64,000 nt of DNA from Przewalskia tangutica. Taxonomy: Eukaryota > Streptophyta > Magnoliopsida > Solanales > Solanaceae. Under the pieces are notes generated by a model. That model searched no databases. It saw nothing but the letters and a program-made list of their open reading frames with translations, and was not told where the DNA came from. A program made the translations under genes and the position numbers. The DNA is taken from NCBI GenBank assembly GCA_029844215.1, contig CM056736.1, positions 16,987,501 through 17,051,500 of the forward strand, read 5' to 3'. Shown here one piece after another: positions 33,126-45,299 of this stretch. Position 1 is the first letter of the stretch. Each line of letters begins with the position of its first letter.

Positions 33126-35769
33126 TGTCACGCCCCGACTTTTCCTAAGTCTTTACTTAGGGCGTGATGGCACCTGGACAATTATTTTCCACCAGGAGCA
33201 CCATTTAATTCTCTTTATTTAGAAATTTAAACTTATATTCAAATACGGAGCGATTAATAAAAATAACAATAAAGAAATTTGTTTATGACTATAAAAAAAC
33301 ATAACACGAGCCCATGCTCGTGCAAATATTGTTTCTACATAGACATACTGTCAAAGATTATTCTAAGTTGGAAGGGAGATCATTTCATACGGGCATTTCC
33401 CGAGACACTGGAACTGACATCCTGAACCTGACGAATACCAAGCCCGAAACAATGGACTTGGAATGACAATAGGCTGTGGGACGATCGCTAGCCTTGGCGT
33501 GGAGCCTTTCCTTTATTACACTTTCCTGAAACATGTTAAATAAAGAGTCAGCCCTACCATCTGGGGCAGAGTGAGAACCTTACCCTGCAATTCAAAGTAA
33601 CACCACAATATTCCAAGTGCAATCACATTATAACGTAACAAGCATATTGCAAAAACATATCAGGTTACAACACTTTTAAATATGCAACAACTCCTCATAG
33701 AAAATTCTCGGTTTAACTAACACTTCATTTTATCTCGTATTATACGTTAAGACCTTCCCCTGCATTTCCATATGTTTATTACATTTATATATTTGTGAAC
33801 GCGTATTCACTTTTCATATTTATATATAGGTGAACATGTATTCATCTTTCATATTTGTTGCGGCGTGCAACCCGATCCATTATATTTATGTATTTGTGAA
33901 CACGTATTCACTAAGAGGTATGCCAACTCGTTGGATGAGTAGTTCTTCCCATTCCAATCGAGTATGTCCACCACCATAAATGCCAGAATTATTCACTTTA
34001 CGTTTTGTTGCGGCGTGAAACCCGATCCATTATGTTTACGTATTTGTAAACGCGTATTCACTTTACGTTTTGTTGCGGCGTGCAACCCGATCCATTATAT
34101 TTACGTATTTGTGAACACGTATTCACTTTACGTTTTGTTGCGGCGTGCAACCCGATCCATTATGTTTACGTATTTGTGAACACGTATTAACTTTACATTT
34201 TGTTGCGGCGTGCAACCCGATCCATTATGTTTATATTTATATATTTATGTGAACATGTATTCACTTTTCATATTTTTCAGAAGATCGAATAAATAATATT
34301 CTCTTTCCCAACATTGTGTCATTCATACTTGTAACAATTATAACTTTTTAACCATAACTCCAACTAAGGTGTTTCTCAAGCGGAAACTAAGGTAAGACAG
34401 AGATCTTTCACTGTACCAAATTTTATTTAAAACTACTATGGGTAACTAACACAAATTTATCCTCAAAACAGCCATATGAGATTTGTTTCGGCGGAATTTT
34501 TATTAAACAGAACCCAATCTTAGAATAGTCATAACTCCTGATCTGTAAACCCGTTCAAGCCCCATAAAATCTAAAAACGACGAGAACAGAGAGATACACG
34601 TATCCATGTGAACCATCCTTTCATATTCTGTACCATTTGGTACAGTTTTACACTTTTATTCGCTGCCCTTCCTGGATCTCGATAGATCCGAGGCAGAAAC
34701 TTTAAACAGCGATAACTCTCAATACGTAAGTCGGATAGACCCCCGTAAGGTCTCAAAATGTCCAAAACAGAGAGATATAGAACTTCCATTTAGCAACAAT
34801 TTTCATATTCCCCACAGATTAGTACAGTTTTATGTTTCCACGTCCTGCCCTTCTGGATTCTGATGAATCCGAGACAGCAACTTCAAACTACAATAACTCT
34901 CAACTCGTAAGTCCGTTTTAATAAATCTTTATCTATATCTGTCCGTAACAGAGAGATTTACAACCATGTAAATTTGTATATAATTCTAATAAGTAAAACT
35001 CTATAAAAACAGTCCGTAATTATGCCTTTCTGAATTTCGACCAAATCTAAGGCAGGAACTGTGAACTATGATAACTTTCAAACCGTATGTCCAATTTACC
35101 TCTATTTTGGTTCTATATGATCATATTATAGAGGTGTACCACTCTTCCGAATTTCATCAAATTCTAACAATTATAACTCAGTGAGAACAGTTCGTAAAGT
35201 TCATGACGCAACTAGTTATCTAGACAATCAAAAGTTCAATATTTCTTTTCAACACTCAATTCTTATTCTAACATGTATTGAACTAAAAATAAAGGATGTT
35301 ACCAAGAATTTCTGAGTGAGAAAACTCACCTTGTAAGTGTGAAGATTATTGTTGTGTGGTTGCTAAAATTATCCTTACTCTCTAGTATTTTGCTTCTTGT
35401 TCTTCTTGCCCTCTTGGTATTTTTTTCCTCTTCTTTTCACTTGTTTTTTTCTGATTTTCTAACCTTTATGTTATGTACTTTGTTTGTGTGTAAATACAAT
35501 GTATAAGTTGAGAGTTTTCTATAACCTATGAGAGGTGGAATGACAAGAGTTGGAGGAGAAATGAAAAGGGGGAAGGGGGGGGAAGCAAAGGACGTATGCT
35601 TGCTGCAATTCCTTTTTTTTTTCTTTTGTTTTTTTTCATTTCATCTATCTATTTATCCAACTTTAACACTAACTCTATCCATGTAATTTATTCTTTGTTT
35701 TCTTATATATATTTTTTTATTAACACAACCACAACTATATATTATTATTATTTTTTTCCGGATTTCACA
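33126..35769 (-). repeat. LTR-C (5' LTR) of the Tekay complex
   Basis: This LTR is 2644 bp and collinear with LTR-A. It carries one extra 85-bp segment at 33913-33997 flanked by attcact on both sides. The tandem repeat and the T/G-rich end are shared with LTR-A. Target duplication aatgg follows at 35770. Confidence 0.9.
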
Positions 35770-36850
35770 AATGGCCCCAAGTCTTTCATGACAAACTCAG
35801 AACTGAGCATTGTCATAATAGACTGACGTAATGCATCAGAAGAGGCAGTCAATATACTATCATCTACATATAATAATATATAAGTCATGGAAGAACCCCG
35901 ATGATATATGAATAATGAATTATCAGACCTGCTGTGAGAGAACCCAATAGTCGCAACATAGTCAGCAAACCTCTTATACCAAGCCCGTGGAGACTGCTTA
36001 AGCCCATACAAGGACTTCTTCAACAAACAAACATGATGAGGGATATCCCTAAATCCCAAGGGCTGATACATATATACTGTCTCCTTGAGATCACCATGTA
36101 GGAAAGCATTCTTCACGTCTAGAAGATGAATGGGCCATGCTTTCGAAAGAGCCAAGCTTAGCACAGTGCGAATGGTAGCCGGCTTAACCACCGGGCTAAA
36201 TGTCTCACCACAATCAACACCAACCTGTTGAATCTTACCATCACCTACAAGACGAGTCTTATGTCTTGCAAATGAATCGTCAGAATTGTCCTTATGAGCA
36301 AAAATTTACATAGACCGAATAATATTAACACCAGATGGACGAGGTACCAACTCCCACGTCTTATTATCAATAAGAACATTATATTCATCAGTCATAACAA
36401 TTTTCCATTCTGGTCATTTAAAACAGACACGATATTACGGGACAGTGGTGATTTAAGAGCATTTAAATTAAAATGTGTTTTTGGTTTAAAAATACCCCGT
36501 TGACTTCGGGTGACCGGACCATGACTCGGGACAGAATGTGGTGAATTTTGGGAATTTTCAGGACCCGGGACATGATGGCGGCGACGGTGGACTCATCGCC
36601 CAGAATCGAATCGGACGCGATGGGCGAAGGCCATTAGGCTGGAAGATTGGTCGGTGGAGAGATGGCCTAGTTGCTGCACCCAGAATGGGAGCATCGACAG
36701 TGATGTTAGGGCCAGTGGGCAGTGGGGCCGCTGGTGCATTCGACGCGCGAGATATGTCCGAAATATAGTGAATTAAATACGAGGATATACCATCATCCAA
36801 AAAATTATACGAACTAGGCACGTGACTATCTACCTTGGCAAATGAAATTG
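35770..36850 (-). pseudogene. Copia element B: reverse transcriptase (first part) and linker
   Basis: The minus-strand frame 36191-35770 gives TIRTVLSLALSKAWPIHLLD, VKNAFLHGDLKE, LYGLKQSPRAWYKRF and the catalytic box LLYVDDSIL, ending at MKDLGP where Tekay interrupts it. The frame upstream to about 36850 is the variable linker between integrase and reverse transcriptase, broken by stops. The remaining part is at 22699-23289. Confidence 0.88.
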
Positions 36851-38167
36851 GGACTCATAAAAAATAACATGACGGCTAATAATGATTCAATTAGATGACA
36901 AATTAAAATATTTATAATCACGGTGATTTGACGGATAACCTAAAAACACACAAGGGGTAGAACGGGCCTGAAATTTGTTAATTGTGGTGGATGAAAAAAG
37001 TGGATAACACAAGCACCCAAAGACTCTAAGATGTGTATATGGGGGAGTCTTATTATATAAAATTTGAACAGGGGATGAATATGTCAAACTTTTGGAAGGA
37101 AGAATGTTAAGAATATTGATAGCCATTTGTAGAGCATGATGCCAAAAAGACGGGGGCACGGAAGCATGAACCAAAATAGTTCGGATAATGTTATTAATGG
37201 TACGAATTTTGCGTTCGGTTTTCCCATTTTGTGAAAATGTATGAGGACAAGAAAAATGAAAATTGATTCCATTTTTAGCACAAAATTCCCGAAACTCCCC
37301 ATTGTCATATTCTTATGATATTCTTTATTTCTCGTTCGAATTGGGTTCTAATGAAAGCTCTATATTTTTGAAAAATGAAAAAAACTTGAGATTTCTTCGC
37401 TATTGGAAACGTCTATAAAAATTAGAATAATCATAAAAAATATAACATAATAACGACGACCCAATGAACTAAGAACATGAGAGGTCCATAAATCGCTATG
37501 AATAATATCAAATGACATTGAAATTGTAGAAGTAGAATCCATAAATGACAACTTAATAATTTTCCCTAAAGAACAATATTGACAATTCGGAGTACTACGC
37601 GTACCCTTACAAGAAATAAGACTGTTTTTTTATCTAAGACATACAAAATAGATGATCCCGGATGACCTAGACGGGCATGCCACAAAGAAGGGGCAAGGGC
37701 AACAAATGTACGATGGTAAAGTATGACTCGAAGACCGAAACTTGACGTGATAGGATAAAGATCTCCCGTACTATCACACCTAATGAGAGGAAACCCCGTT
37801 TTGAAATCCTTCACAGAAAATCCAAATGGATCAAAATTAATAGAAATAAAATTATCAGTGGTGAATTTACGGACATACACCAAATTTTTGATCAATTTAG
37901 GGGCATGAAGGGTATTTTTCAAGATAAGAGGTGGATTGGGGGGGGGGGGGGAGTGGGGGGTGACAAAGTTTTATGACCATAACCACGAATCGGAATTGAA
38001 TTACCATTTCCAACAATCATACCACGATTACTGCTCAAATTGAAATAAGACGAGAGAGTACTTTGGTCGACGTCATGTAGGTAGTAGCTCCGGTGTTCAT
38101 GTATTAATTCGGGTCTGGTGGCGTTATACCAATAGTGTGCATAACGACAGCGGTATATATGCTCCAC
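36851..38167 (-). pseudogene. Copia element B: protease, GAG-pre-integrase and integrase
   Basis: The minus-strand pieces in order are a protease-like start with MIVGNGNSIPIRGYGHK (37919-38167), then GAG-pre-integrase LVYVRKFTTDNFISINFDPF and LWHARLGHPGSS (37566-37922). The integrase start FDIIHSDLWTSHVLSS (37360-37551) and integrase end MAINILNILPSKSL, HLRVFGCLCYPLF (36887-37174) follow. At least four frameshifts separate them, and a poly-G run at about 37938-37954 marks one. Gag is missing beyond 38167. The family matches copia element A. Confidence 0.85.
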
Positions 38168-38936
38168 TTTTTTAATGAAAAATATATTTGCTCTAAATCA
38201 CAAAGTTGAAGAGTATAGTTGCACCTTTACCCAAAAATAACTCAAAATCATTCTAGTATAGTAGTATCTTATGCAATTAAAATGCAACTAAACCACTTTT
38301 TCTTTTGGCCAATTTGAATGAATTGTTAATGACACAACACACTCTCTCCCATTTAAGCAAAAGAAGATGGAATTTTATTCCTCAACAGTGCAATGTCTAG
38401 CACAGGTATCTCTTAATGGATTTTCCCCATGGCAATAGTATGAATGAATATTTGAATTTTCAACTCATATGCTCCCTCAAGTTTAGGGTAAATCTATTTT
38501 CATCCATACTACATAAACTTGTGCAGATATGATCCTTTAAGTTTAAAAAGAATGTATAAATTTGGTGCAAGGTAAATTGTAAAACACACGGTTTCTTGTC
38601 ACCAAATTTCACTACTCCTCGAGAATTTCTTTTAGGCGCCTTTTAAATTTTTTTAATTAGGATGTGCTTTTGACTATTTTATTCTTATTTATATTTTTAG
38701 ATATTATCTCTCTTCATTAAAATGTGAGCAAATGTGAGCAAATGTGAGCAAATATATCCCAACTTTGCGATTTAGAGTAGACATATCACTCGTTAAAAAA
38801 TAATGCATATATACCCTGTCATTACACAAATGATGTAAAAATAATTTTAAAATATAAAAATAACGGTGTTAGCAGTCTTAAAAAATAATTACAATTAAAA
38901 ATAAAATATAAAAGATAATAAATTTTATCTTAAACT
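38168..38936. other. AT-rich spacer, no gene seen
   Basis: Low-complexity AT-rich DNA. The only structure is a threefold repeat of aaatgtgagc at about 38727-38756. I see no coding domain, LTR end or RNA gene. Confidence 0.5.
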
Positions 38937-39745
38937 TTTAAAATAATAAATAATTTGAGATATCTATTTTTAAAAATCACGATACATAAATTGAGATGGA
39001 GAACTAGGGAGTAAAGATAACAAAATTTATCACAAGAGCTAAATGAAGTCAAAGACTAAGTAAACTGGTACGTCATGTCTTGACCTATCATTCTGTTATC
39101 GTGCTTTGACAGCTAAAAAATAGCCCTAGTTAAATTATCTTAAGTCCAGGAAAAAGTATCAAACTGTGAAAGCGCATGATTTTAATTAGGATTTAGGACT
39201 AGCAATTTCTTATGTGGAGCTAAATTCTGGGTATTGACATATTATGCCTTAATATTTCTATACATATATATAAGCACAAAATGACATTAAAATATTACAC
39301 ACACCTCTGACTGAATCTATCTTCTCTTCTCCAACTGAATGTTCTGTTAGGCTCGTTTGATAGGAGTTATTAGAAAAAGTAATGCATGTATTAGCTTTGT
39401 GTATTATTAATATCTTGTTTGATATTTTTTTTTAATATATGTATAACTAATGTAAGTATTAGTTATACACAATATTTGCTAATTATACTATGTATAACTA
39501 ATACATAGGAACCGTGATATTAGTAATGCAAAGATTTCTAATACATACATTAATATGGTTAAAGATTTAATTGCCCTTAAAATATCTTAAAACATTTTCT
39601 AAGTATAATTTAGATCCTAATTCTTTTCTGCGTTGCTGCTCACCGCCAATGTGCATGGTTCAGTTAATTCTTTGTCATACGCCGAGTAAATTGCCAGAAT
39701 ATACTCTCTAAAAAAGTAATTTATAGAATACTACTCTTTCAATAT
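38937..39745. repeat. Dispersed repeat S, copy 1
   Basis: This is one of three copies of an AT-rich repeat of about 740-810 bp (others at 42294-43032 and 57567-58302). It contains a promoter-like tatatataag near 39261 and a perfect 11-bp inverted repeat gtataactaat/attagttatac at 39441-39468 in MITE-like sequence. Copy 1 has about 95 bp (near 39032-39126) that the other two lack. No coding frame is seen and the class is unknown. Confidence 0.75.
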
Positions 39746-41215
39746 CAATAATTCTGGTAATCTTCCTCAATTAAGAAGTTTAAATATTCCACAATCTATT
39801 ATGGTTGGAAGCGGTCATCATATTTCAATTCAAGGGTTTGGCCACATACTAACGTCATCATATTTCAATTCAAGGGTTTGGCCACATACTAACCCCACCA
39901 CCGCATTCACACTTCTCCCTAAATAACGTCCTCTATGACTCCAAAATTATCAAGAACCTAATCTCCGTTAGAAAATTTGCCACATATAATTTCGTATCAA
40001 TCAATTTTGACCCGTTTGAGTTTTCTGTAACGGACCTACGTACCGGAAAACTCTTTACGAGATGCAACAGTGAGAGGGACCTCTATTATTTTCTATCCAC
40101 GCCCGCTGTCAGTGTCACCCTCCCACATACCTAAATACCCAAGTATTTCCTCTCATCACTTTAGCAACTATCTCTCAGTCAACCTGACACAATAGACTTG
40201 GATATCCAGGGGCTCCTGCTTTTAATTTTTTTCGGAATAATAATTTAATCGGTTGTCCTAGTGAAAAATCTACCCAACCGTGTTTTTCTTGCCCTTTAGA
40301 AAAACACGTTCGTCTCCCTTTTCAGTCTTCCTTAAGTGTTACGTTTTCTCTGTTTGATATTATTCATGCAGATTTATGGACATCTCATGTTATTAGTTCG
40401 CTGGGTCATAAATTCGATCTTGGGTTATTAGATGACTTTTCTCACTTTCTCTGCATTTACCCTCTAAAATTCAAGTATGAAGTTTTTACCAAGTTTATTG
40501 AGTTTCGTAACTTTATCAAAATACAATTTGAAAAATCCATTAAATCATTCCAATATGACAACAGTCGTGAGTTTAATAATTCTGCGTTTTATAATTTTTG
40601 CACCAAGAATGACATAGTCTTCCGTTTCTCGTGTTCCCATACCTCACCAAAACAGAAAAGTCGAACAAATCATCTGTACTATCAACAACATGGTTCGTAC
40701 CCTTCTTTTTCATGCCTCTTTTCCCGTCATTGTGGGTCTATGCAGTCAAAATGATAGCCTATATCCTTAATATTTTACCTACTAGTACTCTTCACAACAA
40801 AACCCCCATCAAAATTCTCTACCGTCAGATCCCGTTCTATGAACACATTAGAATTTTTGATTGCATGTGCTACCCAAATCTTGTCTCCACTGTTCCCCAT
40901 AAATTAGCACCTCGCACTGCTCCTTGTTTCTTCGTCGGTTTTCCGCCAAATCATAGGGGTTATATGTGCTATGACTTGTCTACTCGCAAAATTCACGTCT
41001 CTCATCACGTCACTTTCGAATAGACGATCTTCCCGTTTTCAAATATCCGAAAATTCCAAAACACGGATTACACATCTCTCGATGAGTCAGACCTCTGCCC
41101 CATCATCAGTTCTTTCCTCCGCCATGACACCACTGTTCAATCACAGCAGAAACACACTGCTCCGACACTACCAGTTTCTGCAGCCGCCGCTCTTGCCTCG
41201 TCGAGTCGTCCATTC
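39746..41215 (+). pseudogene. Plus-strand copia fragment (GAG-pre-integrase and integrase), copy 1
   Basis: In broken frames the plus strand reads SIMVGSGHHISIQGFGH, LISVRKFATYNFVSINFDPF, LRTGKLFTRCNSERDLYYF, then integrase DIIHADLWTSHVISSLGHK and, at 40700-41023, KMIAYILNILPTSTLHNKTP. The fragment starts abruptly at S and ends at a hAT target duplication without reverse transcriptase. A 40-bp tandem duplication (39814-39853 and 39854-39893) is private to this copy. The second copy is at 58303-59722. Confidence 0.8.
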
Positions 41216-42293
41216 TAGGGGTGGCCAACGGGGCAGGGTGGGGCGGGGTCAGGGTGGAGCTGGGGGTAGGGAGGGGTTTGACGGGCCTAGAGGGGTCGGG
41301 GCTGGCGGGGTCTTCCGCCGTCCAGTACCGATCCCAAGGGGTCGAGGGTTGGGTCATTTTTTTATTTTTTCTTAAATTAAATAAATAGCACACATACACA
41401 CACAACAAGATAATTTAATAAAAACAACCCAAAGCTGTTTTTGTGCCTATTATATTATTCGATAGAAGTATTTTTTTTTTTGGTAATACAATTTCAAAAT
41501 TGTAACTTCGTGATTGAAAGTTGCAAATAAATAACATAGTAAAACTACAATTAAAAGAATTACATTTTAAGAAACACGTTTTCTAGTTTGTTTATAATTT
41601 CTTGTGGTTCTTCGGTTGGAATTGGTATTTGTTGGTCAAATTGATCGACGTCGCTTGCACATCCGTCGGATAAGATTTGTTGTAGTTATAGTCTTCTTCT
41701 TCGTTGATCTCCGGTTGACCGCACCTCCTACGCTCCGCACGAATCTCGTCTCTGAATAGAACTGCAATCTCTAATGAGTCTCCTGCCAATGAATGTATGT
41801 ACTCCCCTATTTGAAATCTTCCCGCAGAAAACGCGCTTTGGGCGCGTTGATGGCGGCAGATGTTCAACACATCTCGGGCCATCTTAGATAGTGTTGAAAA
41901 ATTCTTCTCATTCTCCGTCCAGTATTTTAGCAAGTCTTCACGTCCCTCTTCATTTTCAATTGCTTCGTACGGTACAACACCCTGCAAAACAAAAACATCA
42001 TACTCGCTAATTTGGTTAGAAATGTTACCACTAAACATTCTATGTATGAGGCTTTCAATATTAGCTGCAGAAACATGTCATTTTTGAGGTTTTGTTGAAG
42101 AAGAAGAAGGTGGCATGGAAGCCGGTTGGTTGCTAGTACTCTTTTGTTGATAATGCGTATATTGAAGAAGAAGAAGGTGAAAGTTTATTTATGCAATCAT
42201 AAATAGTTTCAATAAGTGTTTTACAACTGTCTATTTTAATAGACAAATTTAATACAACACTAATAATATAAATTGGGAGAATAGAAATAAAAA
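41216..42293 (-). mobile_element. Truncated hAT transposon, copy 1
   Basis: The end taggggtggccaacggggca, preceded by gtccattc (41208-41215), matches the full copy at 59723-63066. The minus-strand frame 42038-41592 encodes the hAT dimerisation domain (EDLLKYWTENEKNFSTLSKM, SAFSAGRFQIGE, then DEIRAERRRCGQPEINEEED) with a frame disturbance just before SAFSAG. At 42293 the element is cut and repeat S copy 2 begins. The half carrying the BED finger and catalytic core is therefore gone. Confidence 0.82.
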
Positions 42294-43032
42294 TTAGCAC
42301 AAAATTAATCTTAAACTTTTAAAATAATAAATAATTTGAGATATCTATTTTTAAAAATCACGATATATAAATTGAGATGGAGAACTAGGGAGTAAAGATA
42401 ACAAAATTTATCACAAGTTAAATTGTCTAAGTCCAGCGAAAAGTATCAAACTGTGAAAGCGCGTGATTTTAATTATGATTTAGGACTAGCAATTTCTTAT
42501 GTGGAGCTAAATTCTGGGTATTGATATACTATGCCTTAATATTTCTATACATATATATAAGCACAAAATGACATTAAAATATTACGCACACCTCTGACTG
42601 AATCTATCTTCTCCTCTCCAACTGAATGTTCTGTTAGGGTCGTTTGATGTGAGTTATTAGAAAAAGTAATGCATGCATTAGCTTTGTGTATTATTAATGT
42701 CTTGTTTGATACACTTTTTTAATATATGTATAACTAATGTAAGTATTAGTTATACACAATATTTGTTAATTATACTATGTATAACTAATACATAGGAACT
42801 GTGATATTAGTAATGCAAAGATTTCTAATACATACATTAATATGATTAAAGATCTAATTGCCCTTAAAATATCTTAAAACATTTTCTAAGTATAATTTAG
42901 ATCCTAATTCTTTTCTGCGTTGCTGCTCACCGCCAATGTGCATGGTTCAGTTAATTCTTTGTCATACGCCGAGTAAATTGCCAGAATATACTCTCTAAAA
43001 AAAGTAATTCACAGAATACTACTCTTTCAATA
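42294..43032. repeat. Dispersed repeat S, copy 2
   Basis: This copy is joined directly to the truncated hAT. It shares with copy 3 the 5' extension ttagcacaaa, the absence of the 95-bp segment, and the word ttcacagaatac (copy 1 has tttatagaatac). On the right it does not continue into copia but into unrelated AT-rich DNA. Confidence 0.75.
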
Positions 43033-43179
43033 TTAATTTCCATTTTACTATCATTGTCACATGAATTGCCAAGTGGATAATAACATATTAGTTAGTATTT
43101 AATCAATATTCCACATGTCATATATTGTAGGAATGTAAATTTATAAGTTTATATTATACATTTATTCTATTAGAAAAGG

Positions 43180-43266
<87 letters not shown>

Positions 43267-43669
43267 TTGATCATATTCTTCTTATACAAGTTAATTAAAC
43301 TTGTCCAAAGTTCTATATAATCGAACTATACACCTACTGTCAATTCAATAATAAATTTAACTTCATTATTAAATTATACATAATCTCACTGTACTGTCTC
43401 ATACAATACTCAAAACTTTAATGTACAATCAATAAATAAGACAATAATACAAGAATCATCACTATACAAAGTGGAAACATTCTCACAACATATATTATGG
43501 GCACATCTCATATATGCAATCATAAGCCCCTTAATCATTAGAATGGGACAATAGCAAAAGAACAAAATAAATTAATTGAAATGATCAAATCAATATAGTT
43601 TAATTATGAAAAATCTCAACAAAGATAATGCGATTTTAATAAAAGATATTGTGACTCAAACTTGAATAA
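43033..43669. other. AT-rich spacer with microsatellite
   Basis: Apart from the (TA)n run at 43182-43263, nothing recognisable is present. The right part grades into the MULE remnant. Confidence 0.5.
43182..43263. repeat. (TA)n microsatellite, about 41 units
   Basis: An uninterrupted TA dinucleotide run of about 80 bases. Confidence 0.97.
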
Positions 43670-44135
43670 ACAATGCATCATCTAAACGATCATCCAGTAG
43701 ATCATTATTGATATGAGTTCTATGAGCAACAAATTGATGTCTTTCATTTGCAACAATTTCTTCTATGACACACGTGCTAGCATTGTTAAAAAAGGCATAA
43801 TCTCCCATAATATTCTAATCAAAATCGAAATCTGATACTCCAGTTTCTTGGGTTAGTAGCCTAGTAAATGGGCCACTGGTTATCACGTTCGGCACTTCTA
43901 TTTGTTCATCAATTATATTATTTGGATACCTGCAAGTAATCTTAATGCAAGATTGTAGTCGATTGAACCCCGTAACGTTGTATATTTTATTCACCAAATC
44001 ATCATAACTAATTTGGTTGTTAACTCTGATCGATTTTAGTGAAGCACCTTCATAAGCTAGTCCGTGAGAGCCCGATACAATTTGTACGTTCCAATAGCAC
44101 AATATCATTATGTTGTCTTTAACCATCCTAATCAA
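43670..44135 (-). pseudogene. Mutator-like (MULE) transposase N-terminal remnant
   Basis: The minus-strand frame MVKDNIMILCYWNVQIVSGS, SYDDLVNKIYNVTGF, CIKITCRYP resembles the N-terminal domain found in plant MuDR-type transposases. A second frame downstream (about 43800-43680) reads GDYAFFNNASTCVIEEIVA, also seen in that family. The zinc-finger, catalytic and SWIM parts are absent. It is a fragment, and the family call rests on remembered domain style. Confidence 0.55.
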
Positions 44136-45299
44136 AGTATAAAAGATATTGAAAGTTAATAATCTATTTCAATAAAACAAAAATGAGAATTCACCTCATA
44201 ACCCACAACATCTTTATAAAATAAAAGTATACACCAGTTAAACTAAAAATTATAAACTGGGAATTCAAAAGAATTTTCACTAGTCGGAAGATGATTGATA
44301 TGTAGTACCGAGTTTGATTGAGCATTACTGATGCTCAAAATTGCAATAAAAATTTCCTTCTTCATAACAAAAAAAACTATAAGCTATAAATATGGTAAAA
44401 TAAAGCATATATAAAAATCTAAAAATCACATTACCTAGTAAATTGTTTGATAAGTATTAAATTTTTTTCTCTTTTCTTAAATTGAGTATTGTTTAATATG
44501 ACGAATATAGATGTTAATTTGAATTAAATTGAGAGTGAACGGATGTTCTAATAAAATTACCGCAATAAAAATAATTGTTTAAGAGAGAGTAATTAAATTA
44601 TTATAATAAATATAGTGTACAAAGCTAAAGAATGTGAAGGATATTTTTATAAACACATACTTTTTTTAGAAATTATCTAAGGCTGTAAATTTATGAGTAT
44701 AGATTAGTTCTAACACTAACCATCTAAAATCGTATTGAAACGCTGATATATAACTAGTGGAATATTTAGAATAACTGCATTCACTGTTTAAGTATTTTTT
44801 TACTAAGTATACATGTTGCGGTTGGTCAGCGTAATATGTGGTATTACAAAAGAACATTCAGCATGGGTGTGTAGCCATGAACATAAAATGAGCAATTCAC
44901 ACGATTTACCCTTGTTTTAGGGTGGTTTTTAATTGTTATCATTCGCCTAAAAAATAATTAAAAATAACCCTGAGGTTGTGGGTTCGAATTCCACTAGAAT
45001 CAAAAAGAAAAAAAATTTACAAGACAAGATTTCATAAAAAAATGTCTTTCGGCCACAGTTACATAAGATTATGCCTTAGGGGCATAGTTTCTGTGTAACT
45101 ATGTCTGAAGGTACCACATTGTCCACCCGTCCTAAAACCCTTTTCGTTTTCCTCAACTTGTACTTTGGCATTGAATGGCCTTAACCTTTGCCATAGAATC
45201 AGGATCATTGTTGTCAAATCGGCAGAATCCAAAGTCAACTTCCTCAGAGTCTCAAGGTAACGCATTTCTCTTCCTGTGTCCATTGCTTTACTATTAGCC
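44136..45299. other. Intergenic region upstream of the mTERF gene
   Basis: AT-rich DNA with no coding domain. At about 44968-45015 the phrase gaggttgtgggttcgaattcc followed by an A-rich run resembles the B-box half of a tRNA-derived SINE. No matching A box was found, so I only note it. The promoter and 5' leader of the mTERF gene should lie in the last few hundred bases. Confidence 0.45.

Larger units (their letters stand above)
23290..35769 (-). mobile_element. Tekay-type chromovirus complex with three LTR copies (12.5 kb)
   Basis: The outer ends TGTCACGCCCC...GGATTTCACA are flanked by aatgg at 23285-23289 and 35770-35774. In minus-strand order it has LTR-C, primer site 2, partial gag, part of LTR-B, primer site 1, full gag, protease, reverse transcriptase, RNase H, integrase with chromodomain, polypurine tract and LTR-A. 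A single target duplication encloses all three LTRs, so this is one insertion that later became a tandem dimer and lost the middle. All coding regions carry frameshifts or stops. It split copia element B. Confidence 0.9.

Noticed and set aside
36538..36821. Overlapping 76- and 87-codon frames in a GC-richer stretch
   Set aside because: They fall in the Pro/Ser-rich linker of copia element B between integrase and reverse transcriptase. The plus-strand frame is antisense to it.
43182..43263. (TA)n run as a replication origin or regulatory element
   Set aside because: A simple microsatellite explains it and nothing around it suggests a function.
44968..45015. Possible tRNA gene or complete SINE (ggttcgaattcc box)
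   Set aside because: No cloverleaf, no A box at the right distance and no target duplication were found, so it is noted only as a SINE-like phrase.
45276..45299. A start for the mTERF gene at 45276 (GTG)
   Set aside because: GTG is not a usual nuclear start in plants. The ATG at 45300 gives MNHLKKL, a good organelle-targeting start.
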